A DNA stretch of 64,000 nt from Sycobia sp. Sy_11. Taxonomy: Eukaryota > Arthropoda > Insecta > Hymenoptera > Epichrysomallidae. Below the pieces are notes generated by a model, which did no database searches, had not been told where the DNA came from, and worked only from the letters and a program-made list of their open reading frames with translations. Positions 12,519 through 25,554 of this stretch are shown here, one piece after another (position 1 is the stretch's first letter; the number at the start of each line of letters is the position of its first letter). A program made the position numbers and the translations under genes. Location of the stretch: assembly GCA_018907035.1 (NCBI GenBank), contig JACCIC010000187.1, forward strand, positions 1,020,571-1,084,570, given 5' to 3'.

Positions 12519-14017
12519 TATTATTATTAAGTCTTAAAAAGTTAAGTTGGTTTGTGTAATACAAGAGTTGAAAACAATAATTAATACAATAAAATTAAAA
12601 AATTTTATTACATATATATGCAGAAAAATCTTTTCATGCATACAATCATCAATACTTAGGTTAAGATCAATATACATATTTACAAATAGATGATGATATT
12701 CTTTGTCACATTAAAGTTCGATTTATTTAAATTTATATAATAAAGGTATATTTGTGTAAGATAACTGAATTACATGGTTAATTAACTTTTATAGAATTCT
12801 ATAACTTGATAAGTTTTTGTCAGATAAAAGAATACATTTTATTAACAAGTAATACTATCTTATGGTTAATGGCAGTTCATTAAAGTGATGAGAACTTATC
12901 ATATTTAATATTTAAAGAAGAACCCTAGTAGAGACAAATCTTGTTGCTCGACCTTGCTAAAATGTAAAATTCGAAATTGTGGCAAAAATTTAGTAACGTA
13001 TAGAAAAATCTGTTAATATTCATAAACATATGTTAGTGATTTTTAACAAGGTTTAGCATTTTAGACTTTTCTACAATTTGTCCAAATTTCTAACATATTA
13101 TGCATTTATGAATTTATCAAACTTTGACAAAAATTAGTAAGCTTTACAAAGGCAACATCAGTTCTGTTACTTGAACATTTTCCAATTTTATAAAAATTCA
13201 ACCAAATTATACAATTAAAGATTTTGGCATCACAAAAAAGATTATAGATTTATATATTCCAGATCTTAAAAAAAAGATTTGTCATAGTTATGAAAAAAAA
13301 AGTTCATTTAGTTTCAATATTATTTTTAAAGTAACTTCTTGAAAAAAGAAAAAATGAAGACAAGTGTGAGTTGAAAAAAAATCTTTTTAAAGTATTACGA
13401 ACATAATTTCCAATTATTGTAAAACTAAATTATTAATTGTAAGAATAGTTGGAACAAATTTCTGTGTACTACAATGTTTAGTTCTATTATTAAAGTTTCA
13501 AAATGATACATGATAACACATAAAATGTAAACTTTTCTTTCTATATTTCGTTTTTCTTATTAATCTGTCAATTCTAAGTTCTATATGATTTTTAATATTT
13601 TTCTCGATTTTCTTACATCAATGATATAGCTCCTCAATAATCTCATGTTAAAACAAATTTTGAAACATTATTATTTCAATGATTTGAAATAATACATATT
13701 GAACTACCTTAATGCATTTATTAAAATTAAAAATTTTTAGTAAGTACCTTTAATTCTACGTAATAAAGTAATTCAATATCAAAATTTGTTTACACATTAG
13801 GTATTTCAAAAATATTGATAACCAAAATACAATGAACTTATACTTACATATAATAAAAATCATTCTTTAAATTGGTTTGTATAAATTACATTGTTTATGT
13901 ACAAGCTGTAGAAAAATGGTTTAACTAATAATTATAATTTATAATTTCAATATGAACTTAAATTATTTTAATTAACCTATTATGTGATGCAGTTGCATAA
14001 CTTTTTTCAAACTGCAA
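12519..14017. other. Convergent intergenic region, 3' UTRs
   Basis: It separates the stop of the RNF216-like gene (12518) from the stop of the xmas-like gene (14018), which face each other. It is AT-rich with AATAAA-like signals soon after the first stop (for example AATAAAATTAAA near 12587) and on the opposite strand near 13800-13850. I see no further gene. Confidence 0.5.
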
Positions 14018-17000
14018 TTAACTATCATTGTATGAATCACCTTCAAGTGCTTTTTTTAGCCTTGTTTCAAATTTTTTGTTTCTTAATTTTTGTTCTTCCA
14101 TCTGCTTTTCCAATTTTTTTACCGTATTAATCACTTCAAATGTATGACTTTCGGTTTCTTGACAGAACTCCGATAGGGAAAAGTCGTCTTCTTTTTGTTC
14201 CTGATATATTGTGCTTAACTCCTCAATGTCATATGTAAAATTCAAATCAACTTTGGAAGTTGAAGCTATTGCTTTATACATGCTCTGAAAAAAAATTAGT
14301 TTCATTCAATAATGTAAAATTATTATTTAACAATAAGTATTATTAGCTGCTGTGATTGAATTTTACTTTCTAGTAATTTATCAAATTAACTAAATAAAAC
14401 ATATTAAAAAAGTATTTGAAACTTTTTCAATTTTACTGTTTGTTATAAATTTGACATTATTTAATATAAACGTATTACCGTGTTTTGAACTGATTCATTG
14501 CTTTCATCCATCTCAACTTCCTTATTTTGTGTAACATAATCTATTAGAATGCTCGATTTAAACCACCAGGGTAACATTTGAAAATGTTTTATGTGGTTTT
14601 TATTGTAAACAACCCGAGTGTTGCTAGCAAGCTCGCTGATTTTCTTACTTACTAAATGAATAAGAACATCAGCGAAGCTGGTATGACTGTTTGCATCATG
14701 GCTGGATATCAGAAAGAGATCACTAACTATATTATCTGTTATCGACAACCCATTCTCGCGAGAAACAACGAGTCCACAGTAATCGGCAATAGAATTATGA
14801 AAATCTATCATATTGTTAATGGGCCAAACGTGTCTGAAAAAAATTAATTCAAGAATTTAATTTATGTTAAAGTTATAGAAAAACTTGTAAGTATTAATAT
14901 TTACCATATTTAAAAGCAAAACATTTTATAGATAAAAAACTAATAACATGAATGGTTACAAAGATACTCAGATTATAAAAAGCGACACAAAAAACCTGCT
15001 TAAATGTTAAATAATGTATAAATTCAAAATATTTTGAATTACAACAGTATATTATTAGATTTAATTATTAAATAAACTACTAATTACTAGCTGCTTTTAA
15101 GATATTCACAGGCTATTCAATCACTGATGAATGGTCTCATAAGAATTTTTTAAGGTGGAATGGTGGAAGTAGGGATAAAAAAATTTTCCCGCACTCGGGG
15201 CGCAAAATACGATTTTCTGCAGCTGTCTAGAGGGAGCAAAATACTACTTTTCCTCCCTTGGGAGGAAAAGCGAATGAACGGAATCGTGTAGTCCGGTAGG
15301 ATTCTCAGTTTTCCCTGCCTGTGCAACATCTGGCAGTTACGATGTTTAGACTTACGAGTATATGCGCCAGTCGACCGCGGGTTCGACCTTTTTTTGCACT
15401 TTGAGTTAGGTATTCAAGATTTTAAAATGAAATAAGATTTTTATTCTATCTAAAATTTATTATAAAAACTTTTATGTTTTTTAAGTATTAAAAATTATTT
15501 ATATCTTTTTTGTAATTAGTTTTAATTTAAAATTCTATTTATTATGCTATTAAATATTTAAAAATTTTAATTTGAATGTAGATTATTAACAAACTTATAA
15601 TCTTCAATTGATTAGTCTTATTTATTTATAGGAAAGGGGGGCTCCGCCCCCAACTCCCGGCGGGGGTTTCACCCCCTGCACCCCACCACCCAATCCTACA
15701 TCTCTTCTTAACATACTATATTAATTTCCAAATAAGAGGAAATTATTTAATTTAATTTTATTCAATTCAAGTAAATTGCAGGTATAACCTTAAGAGAAAA
15801 CCGATAATATTTTTTTTTTCAAATTCAACGATTTACATTTTATGTTAGGGCAACTTATTTCAGAGCGAGTATCATTTGGACTTCTAGATTTTATACCTGT
15901 CGATATATCTAATTATGACTAACACATGGGAGGGGGGAGGTTGATATTCTTTAATTCTGTGGGTTTGCCGTTCAATTTTTTGTGCATTTCTTTGAGAAAG
16001 AAAAAGCGCCCTCGTATGGGAAAATAGTATGTGACACACGGGAGCAAAGACATTTTCGGACTCGGGTAATTTGACGCCCTCGCAAACGCCTATTTTGCTC
16101 CCTCGTGTCACAATGTACTATTCTTGACTTTTTATACATTTACATAGTCCAAATGAGATTACCTTTTCATCTTTTTTTCGTGAAATAAACTTATTTCTCG
16201 AGTTAGAAAAATCGTTAAACATTCTGCTGAACTTAGTGATTAAAAATATTTTGTCAAAATAAATAAATAAATCATCTCTATTAATTAGTCTAAAAAACTA
16301 TTCCATGCGGTTCATATTTGGTTCACCATATGGTTCTATATATCCATCAGTGGATATATAGAACCTGATAGAACCAATGATGGTATGGATTTATGTCATT
16401 ACTTTCTAATAAAGTTGTAAGCAGCATAAATTACTTATGAAAGATATGCTTCCTAGTAAGAAAATATTAAAAAAATTAACTTCTATTACTTTTGTTAATA
16501 CAATTTAATGATAATTAAATAAAAATCTTTTTATGTAACGAAGAACTTTTCCTCATTCTAACTTACGAATCGCACCTTCATCGCTTGAGTCCGGTTATCA
16601 TGAGGGAAAATATAGTCCTTACCTAGTATGAAAAGGCTTTTACAAACCTCGTTACAACCCTCGGCCTCACCTCGGGCCGCAAACCTTTTGTTTCGTAAAT
16701 AAAGCCTTTCCGTACTCGGTAAGAAATGTACTATTATTTACTTATTAATAATAAATAAAGTTTTAATAAAAATCTTTAACTTACTTCCACGGTGGAAATA
16801 TAAAGCTACTCATAATGCGCTCAAGTTCAGCTCTATATTCTGGATGTTTCCAAACAGGATCAAAATATTCATAAGTACAGGGATAAGATCGTTTATTCAG
16901 TAGGTATATTTTTAATTCTGGAGCGAAATCCGTATATGTCATTGATTCTGGATCCAACATTATGTCCATGATGTGGTTAACGGCTTCATTATGTAAATTA

Positions 17001-20000
17001 ATAATGAAATTTGGATCGTTCAACGCTTCTGAAAATCGTTCTTTATGTAACAGGTGCCCTTGAATTCTGAAATTATAAATCTTTTAAATTTGATTTTATT
17101 AACAAAATATATTGCAAATACTAGCAGGTATTAGGTAAAATAATTTTTTTAACCAGAAAAATTTTCATCCTGTCTTCATTCAAGAATTAAATCTATTTTT
17201 CTACTGAAAACTATGAGAATATACAATTTTGATTATCTAATTATAAGCAAAATTGTAAAGTTGGAGAGTATAATAAAAGATAACATAAAATCATTTGTTT
17301 GATTTCTTTTATTTTACTCTCTAGCAAAATATGCATTATTTTACAACGGATTATTAGAAAAAAATTTTAAACTATATTTAATTTTTTTAAAATTGCTTCA
17401 AACTTTTTAAATTATAAAATCTATATAGAAAGGCTTATGGTGGCTCAATCCAGATGCTCAATCGCTAGAGCGAAGGACTAGTAACTCGGTGATCCGAGTT
17501 CATATCCCGGTCTCGGCCGATTGACACAAGCATCGCTGTAATAATTTACATGTGCTTTGTTGACAAACACATCGTAGACAACCGTCGCTGATTAGCATCG
17601 GTATTTGGAAGCATAAATAGAGCGACGTTAAATAACATTTAAAAAAATGAAATCTATATATATTTTTTATTAATTATAGTTGAGTAAAAGTTAAAAAAAT
17701 CGATTTATCCAGTGCTTTTTTTAGGAAGCAAGGGTAAGTTACCTGAGCCAAAGATCCTCGGTCAGACAGTCATCGAACACCCTTTTAAGATAGTCCATTT
17801 CGAGAGGTATAGCCGGCGATCTGTTTATGGCTAACCAAAGTATGGCACTCTGTATGGCTTTGAGTACGTCGGATTCTTTAACGCTACACTCACGCAGAAG
17901 CGTATACTCCGAGACGTAACCAGATTCGAGGAGGAGTTCCACTATTGGAATCACACTGGTATCATTCAGATCCTGTTCTTTATCGGCAAAAATACAAACG
18001 ACAAGCGGCACCGGCATCAGCTTTTCACGCGACAACACGGCTTTGGTCAATCGACGCTCGATCGATTTGGGACTTTCATCCGCAGCGGCGATGAATAACA
18101 AACCATCCATGCCGGTCAGACAATTTTCGTAAACGAGGCCTTCGAAGTGACGGATGCAGATATTAAGGCACTCGTATGGGCTGGGTTTGTGTTGAATGAA
18201 AATCGGTTCTAGGGTATAGTCTTCCGGGCTCAAATATCTATATATTAAAATTATCTGACAAGTGAAAAAATTCAAAAACAATTTCCTTGTAAGAAAAAAT
18301 AAAGATTTTCTCACTAATTGTTGGCAACCTGTGAACTTATTTTGCATTTTTTCAATTGATTGAAGTTACGTTATTAATAAAATAATATTTTGATAATAAA
18401 TAATTTAGAAATAATATTACGATCGGGTAAGTTTTTTTTTTTAATTTCACATTTGTTATAACTGTTATTATGTTGTAATTATATCACAACATTTTTAAAA
18501 TAATTTCGGGAATAAGCATCAGGAATTAATAATAAATCAAATTGTAATTAAATGTTTAAAAACAATTTCGTTCACATGATAAGAAATTAAAAAAGATTGT
18601 CACAGAAACGAATATAAGTGTGTATTCTTTTCGACTCACTTGTTAACAATTTTTTTGTGTCTCCAGAGGTTCAGCCTATTCTCCAGCAACGGCCACGAGA
18701 TCACCATTTTCCAAAAATATTGCTGATTATTCTCGATATCGAGTGAGTTTGCATTTTCTTTGAGGCCAACGTGGACGATGAATTGTACCGGTGTATGCCT
18801 GGACTTCTCTACGTCGGTGGGAGATTCAATGACCGAGCTTTGTTTTTTCATCTCGCGGGCATACTTGATAGCAATCTTCTGCTGGGGATTGTACAATTTG
18901 CGGGCGCATTCTTCGATGCTCTCGCACTGCAGCCAGACGGGTGTATTGTCGAGGGCTTCTCGGCGATGGTTCCGTCGCTTGGCCGCCTGTTGTTTCCAAA
19001 TGCGATAGTACTTCATCACGAGGTGATCGTGTAGTCTTCGTTCGACCTCGATGAGCATGTCCTGGATAAAGAGCTGCTCGTCAAGGATAGCCTCGCAGAT
19101 CTGACGGAATATACCATCGTAGATCTTTTCACTCAGGTTTTCGATCAGTTTGATACGTTCGAACTCCGCTTCGATGATGTCCGCGGACATTTCTTCTATG
19201 ACACTTTCTTCAATTTTATAGTATTCTTTCAAGCTTTGCTTATTTATCATCTCACGACGCTGCAACTTTTCTTGCTCAACTTTTAAACGCTGCTCGTTCT
19301 CTTGTTGCTTCCGAACTAGCTCATCTTTATCCAATAAGCTCTTCTTTTCCAGGACGCTAATCGACTCATCCATACGTCGTTTCGTTGAGAGACGATCAAT
19401 TTTCTGTGAGCTAATGGGATTGCTAATTTAAAAAAAAAGAAGTAAAGTTATGATAAACGATATTAGTTCAATACATATAATGTTAAAAATTAATACTATT
19501 AACTGATTTTGTAAAAACATAAAGTAAAAGTTTAAATGAATTAAAAAATCACATAATTTAACTATATAGGTGGTGGAACTTGGCATGATTACTAGTTATA
19601 CAATTAATTAATAACACAGTAATTAGATTTATAAATATTAAACATAATTAAGCACTAATTTTTTAAGTTCAGATTCAGTAATACAATCTAATGCAGTAAT
19701 ATGGTTCTTATAACGTGTAAATCTTTTATAGCGTTTCTCTACATAGAACGTACAATGTAATAGGCATAGTTCTTATAAAATATGATTCTTTTATAATGCA
19801 TTCTCGAAACAAAGTGCAAATATTAAAACATATTGCTCACGTAGAAAAAATTGATATTTGAAAATTCAGTTTTTTAACAAATTACTTTAAGTACAATTTG
19901 CCATTTTTGAAATTTAATATAACGCCTTACATACGATAAACGGCAACGAAAAGAAGGTCTAAGTACAATGACGATCAAAAGTGCCAAATATTATAAATTT

Positions 20001-23000
20001 TATAACTATAATGAATAAAATCAACTAGTCACTTTTTGTCGTTATTTTAATTAAACTTTTTTTTCATTCTTGCTCACTATGCACATATAATATAATTGGT
20101 ATTAATTGGGATTTTCCTTTATACGCGGTTTGCAAACAAGAAACTAATTCCTTTATAATACAATAAGGAATTAATGTAGTTTTTCTTCTTTTATATTTCT
20201 CATTATGCGATTTTTTATAGAACATCTTTTTCAATGACACTTAATTTTTAGTTTCTTATAAATAAATATTATTTTTATAGAATTCGGTAGGAAATTTTAC
20301 TATACATATAAAAAAAATAATTTGATCTTTATAATAGAATAGAAAACTTTTTTCTATAAATTTGTGTTGTTTCATGCAATAATTTTACTAGATAATATCT
20401 CTTTTTAACTATACAAGTAAAAAAACTGCATTATATAAATGAAAGTGTAAAATTAATTGTTTACCTGAGTATTTCAGAATTTCTGTTGGTCTGCGTCAAA
20501 TCAGGCAGTGGAGCAGTAGGTTGTTTAAAAAGATTTGTTTGACTACTATTACGACCAGAGAATATGCTCTTGTTTACTGTCAAATTGAAAGAAGAATTAA
20601 CTGGAATTGATGATGGTTTGGTTGGAATTGTGGAAAAAATTGTAGATGGTGGTTTTGCAAATATGGCTGAACTGGAAGAAGTAGCATTAAAGTTTGATTT
20701 TACAGTGTTCGAAGTTAAGCTAGTACATGTTGTAGGTAGAATTCTGACTGCTGCAATAGGTGCTTTCGGCACATTTGTATTGGACTTTAATTCTGTGTTT
20801 AATACACTGGAAAAATTAAAGCTATTTGACTTATTTATTTCCTTATTTTATACAATTAAAATATTCTATATTTATAATATTAAAATATGCAATAAATAAT
20901 AAAATATTAATTAGTTAAATTTAAACAAGTTCCAATTTAAGAAATAGAAATTAAATAAAATTATCATACTTAGCCATGGGATTTATCTGTTTATTATTCT
21001 CTGCTTTATTTGAAAATTTATCAAGAGTCTTTGAGTTTTTCTTCTCATTTAAAAACTGTGTATCCTCTTCCATAAACTCATAAGGATCCATGAAACTTTG
21101 ATCCTGAGCATTGATCGATGATGGTAACAGATATCCCTGAGAGTCAAAACTACTGTGTGGCTTGTGATTCTCATAACTTTTATCAGGTAATGTACATCCT
21201 GCAATGCACTGGCCAATTGATTGATTATTTGACAGTCTTTTGGAAAGAACAAGATTAAAGGCTCGACCCTGTTCCAAGTTATTACTTGGTTCACGATAAT
21301 TTTCTTTATTTAACTTTATATACAAGCTCTCCTTGTCACATTTAAGCCCTAAACGAGAACAGAATTCAAATACTTCATCTTCATCCTCAAAACCCAATAT
21401 GTCAATCAGTTCATAAAGAGGATATTCTGTAGAACCAGATGTTCGGCAATAAGCTTTTACCATTACTGACAAAGCTTTTACTCTTATCTGTAAATTCAAT
21501 TGCATTAAAATTCTATTTCTCAGAATGGCTATGGTTCATAAAAAATTTAATATTAAAGAAAATAAGGAAACCTAAATTTTTTTTGAAAATTACTATAATT
21601 TAAATTTATTTACGTTTTGTAAAGATAAAGCTGAGCATTAAAAAAAAATTTTGTTAAATTTTGTCTTTTTTTGTTTGTCATATACTTCCCTTTCAAATAA
21701 ATCTGAACTAAAGTATAAATCATAAAATTTAGTACCAATTGATAAATTCTATTGACTAATGTTAAGTAATTTATTACTTTTACTCTTAAAAATAAATTTT
21801 CATACATAGCAGTCCTTAGCTCAGGTGGTAAAGACATCGGTTTATTTACAACTATGTAAACACCAAGCTTTTCTTTCTGAGACTGAGGCTGCTCATAGGT
21901 CAGAGTGCAATTCTGCATCATGTTGAATTTGTCAGAAGTATTTTACAAACAATGTCTACCAGATTTTTCGATGGCGAAAAGTGAGATCAGTCTGGTATAT
22001 TGTCCATTAAAATAATTAAATAATTAAATAATAAAATAAATCATTAAATAGTAAAAATTACATTTTTTTATATTAAAAAATAAGTTTATCTACCTGATTA
22101 AAATAACGCAATAAAATGCATCCATTTAAATAAGTAGTTGTGCGTACTAACTTAAAAAATCTACAATAGTTATCCATGGCAATAGCTGAGTAAATATCAA
22201 GTGCAAACTTTACTTCTGGAGAATGTTGAACAGAAACTGATAATGTACTCAATTCAGATATGAAGCTGCCATTATTTAAATTCAATAAAATAATGTAAGC
22301 TCGAAATTCTGGTTCATTTTTACAAATTATAGAATTTTCCCTTAAATCAAGGTACATATACTTTAATGACTGTAAGCATTTGGTTAAATTCTCACTATTT
22401 ATTTTGGGATCAAATACAGAAGTTTCTTCAGCGCATAGTCTTTCTGAACACAAAATATGAAATCTAGCACATTGTTCAACAAGTTCAACAGTTTCTAAGC
22501 AGCATAATTCCTGCTGAGTTATATCTTTACGTATACTTCTCATTCTATCCCACACAAAATGGTACCATTCTGTTAAATTTGTATTCTCATCTTCACATAA
22601 ATCAACAATTTCATGTAAAATATAACTCATTGTCATTTTCAGTGACTTTAATGGTCTTAAATCATGAGGCATAGGTTCTTCTTGATCAGCAGATGAACGA
22701 GAATATTGTTTTATTGTCTTCATGTGGTTAATTTTGTATTCTGTGCTTTCCATTTGCTCATAAGATCCAAGTTGTCTTTGAAATTCTCGCATATACCGTT
22801 CTTTTTCAGGACACATATCTGGACATGTACCTTTTGTTACTTTAGCAGTTGCTAAATTTTTCTGTTTTTCTTGTTTTAATCTCATGAGTCTATCACGAGC
22901 ATCAAGTATCTATAAAAATTAATAGATTTTCTAAAATACCTTATAAATAATAAATTAATTTAGTATATTATTGTTAAAAAAATTAAAGATAATCAAAAGA

Positions 23001-24212
23001 TCTAGTAATATAACAATGTAAATACATATAAAGATAAGGCTTATTTTTTTTTTAAATTGATAATGCATATTTGCATTTTTAGATATTTTAATTAAAAGAA
23101 TGAAAAGGAGATATAATTTAATTATTGTTATCAACCTTATATTTTTCTTCTGAAGTTAAACCTGACAAACGAATTTGATTTTGCAATTCTTCGATAGTTA
23201 CACTTGATACTTTAGCAATATTTTGAGAATGTATTTCTGTTTTAGTTACTGCTTTTTCTGTTTTAATTGATGGTTTTGATTCTTTAATTACTGACTTTAT
23301 TGCTTTCACTGGAAGCTTTAGAACTGGTGGTATAATTCGTTTTGGTATTTCTTTATTAGCAAAAACTTTAGCCCTTTTTACTTTGGCTTTTGCAGCTATT
23401 GTTAATGCCTTTAAATTCTGTGAATCTGGCAAATTATACTCCAAGCCCTTCATAGCTTCCAATTCCTCTTTTACTTCATCGTCTAAATTTAAAATACTTG
23501 TTATTCTTCCTTTTATAGACTCTTTTTTCTTTGGTTTTGATAATACTCCCAAAGATAACCATTGAGTTGCAAATTTATGTCCTAAAAATGATCCTGCTTC
23601 ATTAAGTGCTCTTACTGCACCTTTCTTTGTAGAATAATATACTGTAATAACTTTTCTTTTTGGCCTTATAGTGATTTTAAGAACCTCTCCAAATTGTTCA
23701 AAATATTCTTTAGCTACAGATTTTATAATGAGAGAATCTGGTACTTCTGAACAAATAATGGCATTAGAAGCTTCAAGTTTGACATTTTGGATCTTTTTGG
23801 AATTTTTTTGTAATTGAGTAAATGCAACAGTTTCTTTTATATCTTCAGCAGAAAAAGAATGAGATTGATGAATTTCTTTTTTTTCCAAACTTTTGGTTAA
23901 AGTTTTTGATTGATCTTTTGAATATACATTTCCAATAGTTGATGATTTTTCAAATAATAAAGAAGTATCAGTTGGTTGAATCACTTCGTTTTCAATATTA
24001 GTAGGTTTTGCAAATATAAAGGAAGCTTCTGACGATTGAGATGATCTACCCCCAAATATATTATCTGACTGAATACCAAAGGTAACCATTTTATCTGGAC
24101 TAATAATAAGATTTGGTGATGAAAAGATAAATCCACTTGCACCAACATCATTTGTAGAATCTGAATCAATTTGCATATCTCCATCCATAATGATATTTAA
24201 TAATCTGTCCAA
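14018..24212 (-). CDS. xmas: GANP/MCM3AP-type protein (xmas), TREX-2 scaffold
   Basis: Nine exons: 24212-23136, 22909-22094, 21487-20970, 20806-20465, 19410-18640, 18237-17743, 17066-16785, 14833-14479, 14284-14018 (1640 aa, all phases consistent). Order: an N-terminal region with FG and FIF motifs; an RRM-like domain (about residues 150-220); a junction reading YK|ILDARDRLMRLKQ; then the Sac3/GANP domain, with GTCPDMCPEKERYMRE near 385 and FALDIYSA..NYCRFFKLV, running to about 700. Next come a Ser/Thr-rich linker, a charged coiled-coil segment, a domain like the vertebrate GANP C-terminal region (PYECLNICIRHFEGLVYENC), and HVWPINNMIDFHNSIADYC. A short coiled coil ends the protein. In the family this protein scaffolds TREX-2 at the nuclear pore for mRNA export, binding ENY2, centrin and PCID2. 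MDGD (ATG 24188) is an alternative start. Intron 7 (16784-14834) and introns 2 and 6 carry repeats. Confidence 0.9.
15190..16130. repeat. GC-richer repeat block in xmas intron 7
   Basis: Two GC-richer flanks (about 15190-15390 and 15990-16130) enclose AT-rich DNA. They share an inverted GAGGGAGCAAAATA motif (near 15228-15243 and, reversed, 16090-16106). The right flank ends ACAATGTACTATT, which also ends the repeat at 16543-16735. I infer one family of related, decayed mobile elements. There is no coding capacity. Confidence 0.4.
15634..15692. repeat. G/C-tract double hairpin
   Basis: GGGGGGCTCCGCCCCC (15636-15651) is followed by GGCGGGGG-TTTCA-CCCCC, so two strong GC hairpins sit side by side, then a run of CCCC/CCACC. 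The segment is an island in more than 75% AT surroundings. Its function is unknown. Confidence 0.6.
16332..16365. repeat. Perfect 15-bp hairpin with TCAG loop
   Basis: The arms GGTTCTATATATCCA (16332-16346) and TGGATATATAGAACC (16351-16365) are exact reverse complements around a 4-base loop. GGTTC / GAACC repeats also flank it at about 16309-16325 and 16370-16375. Confidence 0.85.
16543..16735 (+). repeat. Dispersed repeat family B, copy 1
   Basis: About 190 bp, from CTTTTCCTCATTCTAAC to GTAAGAAATGTACTATTA. It matches the reverse complement of 50586-50770 along its whole length, with roughly four bases in five identical by eye. Shared blocks include ATATAGTCCTTACCTA and GTTTCGTAAATAAAGCCTTT. 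It lies in xmas intron 7. No coding frame is shared, so it is a short non-autonomous element of unknown class. Confidence 0.8.
17432..17645 (+). mobile_element. tRNA-Thr-derived SINE
   Basis: The head resembles a threonine tRNA. An A-box-like TGGCTCAATCCAGATGCTC is followed by an anticodon loop CTAGTAA (anticodon AGT) and a B-box-like GAGTTCATATCCCGG at about 17496-17510, with one key mismatch from the Pol III B box. A roughly 110-bp unrelated body follows and ends TTAAATAACATTTAAAAAAA. It lies in xmas intron 6, opposite to the gene's direction. The tRNA arms no longer pair well, so it is not a functional tRNA. Confidence 0.65.
21807..21896 (+). mobile_element. tRNA-like SINE family A, copy 1
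   Basis: A strong tRNA A-box stretch, TTAGCTCAGGTGGTAAAG, lies at 21815-21832. It is followed by ...TATGTAAACACC. The same order (CTCAGGYGGTAAA...CATC...AGTAAACACC) recurs at 38093-38196. This copy lies in xmas intron 2, antisense to the gene. It is too long and divergent to be a working tRNA. Confidence 0.55.
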
Positions 24213-25554
24213 AAATATTTGAACATTTGTTTAAAATAGCAACTTGTTTTATGAATAAATAAATAATAAAATATATATTTGTCATTATTTACTTTAAATG
24301 TAGATCTTACATATTTCAAACAATATTTAAAATATTAAAACAATGTTAATGTAAGCTGAAAAAAAATTATTCTACATTTATGTATTTTAATACTTTTTTT
24401 TTTAAATAAAATATTACATTTAAAAAGTACTGATTAATTTTTTTTATTATAAAAGTATTTTTATGATTTTTTTAATGATATAATTTTAATATTATAGCGT
24501 TTTAAAAATTAAATAAAGAAATTTCGTTATAAAATTGCCAATACTCCAATTTGCATAGTAAATATTATTTTTGATCTAAAATATAATTCAAAATCTTGTA
24601 AAGTTAATGAAAAAGTATTAAGACTTTAATACGTTATAGGCATATTCTTACAATTAACTATTTACATTTTTAACTAAGTAAACAACAAGATTAAATTGAA
24701 GAAATCGAAGATTATAAGTATATTACACTATAAATATTTTGCTCTTAAGATATCAATAAATTCAGTGACATGATTTTTAAATTATAATATACAAAGTAAC
24801 CTATTCTAATTGATACTCACATTTCGATTTAATAAAAAAAATATTTACAAAATTAAAATTACATTTCCGAACATTTTTCATAACAGATAGAATAATATAA
24901 CCTCCATAAATGGAGGTAAAGGCTTAGGCAAAAGTTGGATTTTAATTGGATTGGATATATAATTTGGATAAGGTAAGCAATTCAGCGATAGGATCGGATA
25001 AGCAAAAACATCAGGTATACCAATCATAACTGCAGCCCATGTCAAAATTAGGTAAAAATGTTGACAATACTGTATACCTAACCTAATCCTTACCCGAATT
25101 TGCGAATAATTACTAATGTTTTAAATTTTTTATAGTATGTCATATTAATTTTTTATTTTTACTTCAATAAATATTTTAATTATTTAAGCTTAGCGTCTAT
25201 CTTCGCCAAATTAAAATTTCCACAAAAATAAAATAAAATCGAGAATAAAATAGTTTTTTTCGTACTCTGACAGACAAAATAATTTTTGTAAATTAAAATT
25301 TACCCCATACCGGAGTTCGATTAAATTATTTTTATTATTTATATTATCATAATGGATATTATGAAATAAAATTCATAAAAATTATGTTTTTTATATTTAT
25401 AACTTTATAATTATCTTGACATATACAATATTTGTTAGATGTTACTTTTTCATTATAATTTGAAATTAATGTTCAATCAATTTTCTATATAAAGTTTCAG
25501 TTTTAATTTCAAATTATAATCCATGGTACGTCCAATAGGATTTACAAAAATTAT

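Noticed and set aside
17432..17520. A functional tRNA-Thr gene
   Set aside because: The stems are mismatched, the B box is altered and a SINE body follows.
18760..19034. Plus-strand open frames within 18.7-19.0 kb
   Set aside because: They are antisense shadows of xmas exon 5, which has the conserved protein on the minus strand.
21488..21530. Extending xmas exon 3 upstream to an AG at 21529
   Set aside because: The phase would not match exon 2. TTTACAG ending at 21488 gives the in-phase junction FNQ|IRVKAL.
21610..21921. A 103-codon minus-strand frame inside the xmas gene
   Set aside because: It falls in intron 2 and reads through the tRNA-like SINE. The flanking exons join in phase without it.
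24990..25090. Telomere-like repeats (CCTAACCTAATCC)
   Set aside because: Only two imperfect units, so no interstitial telomeric array.
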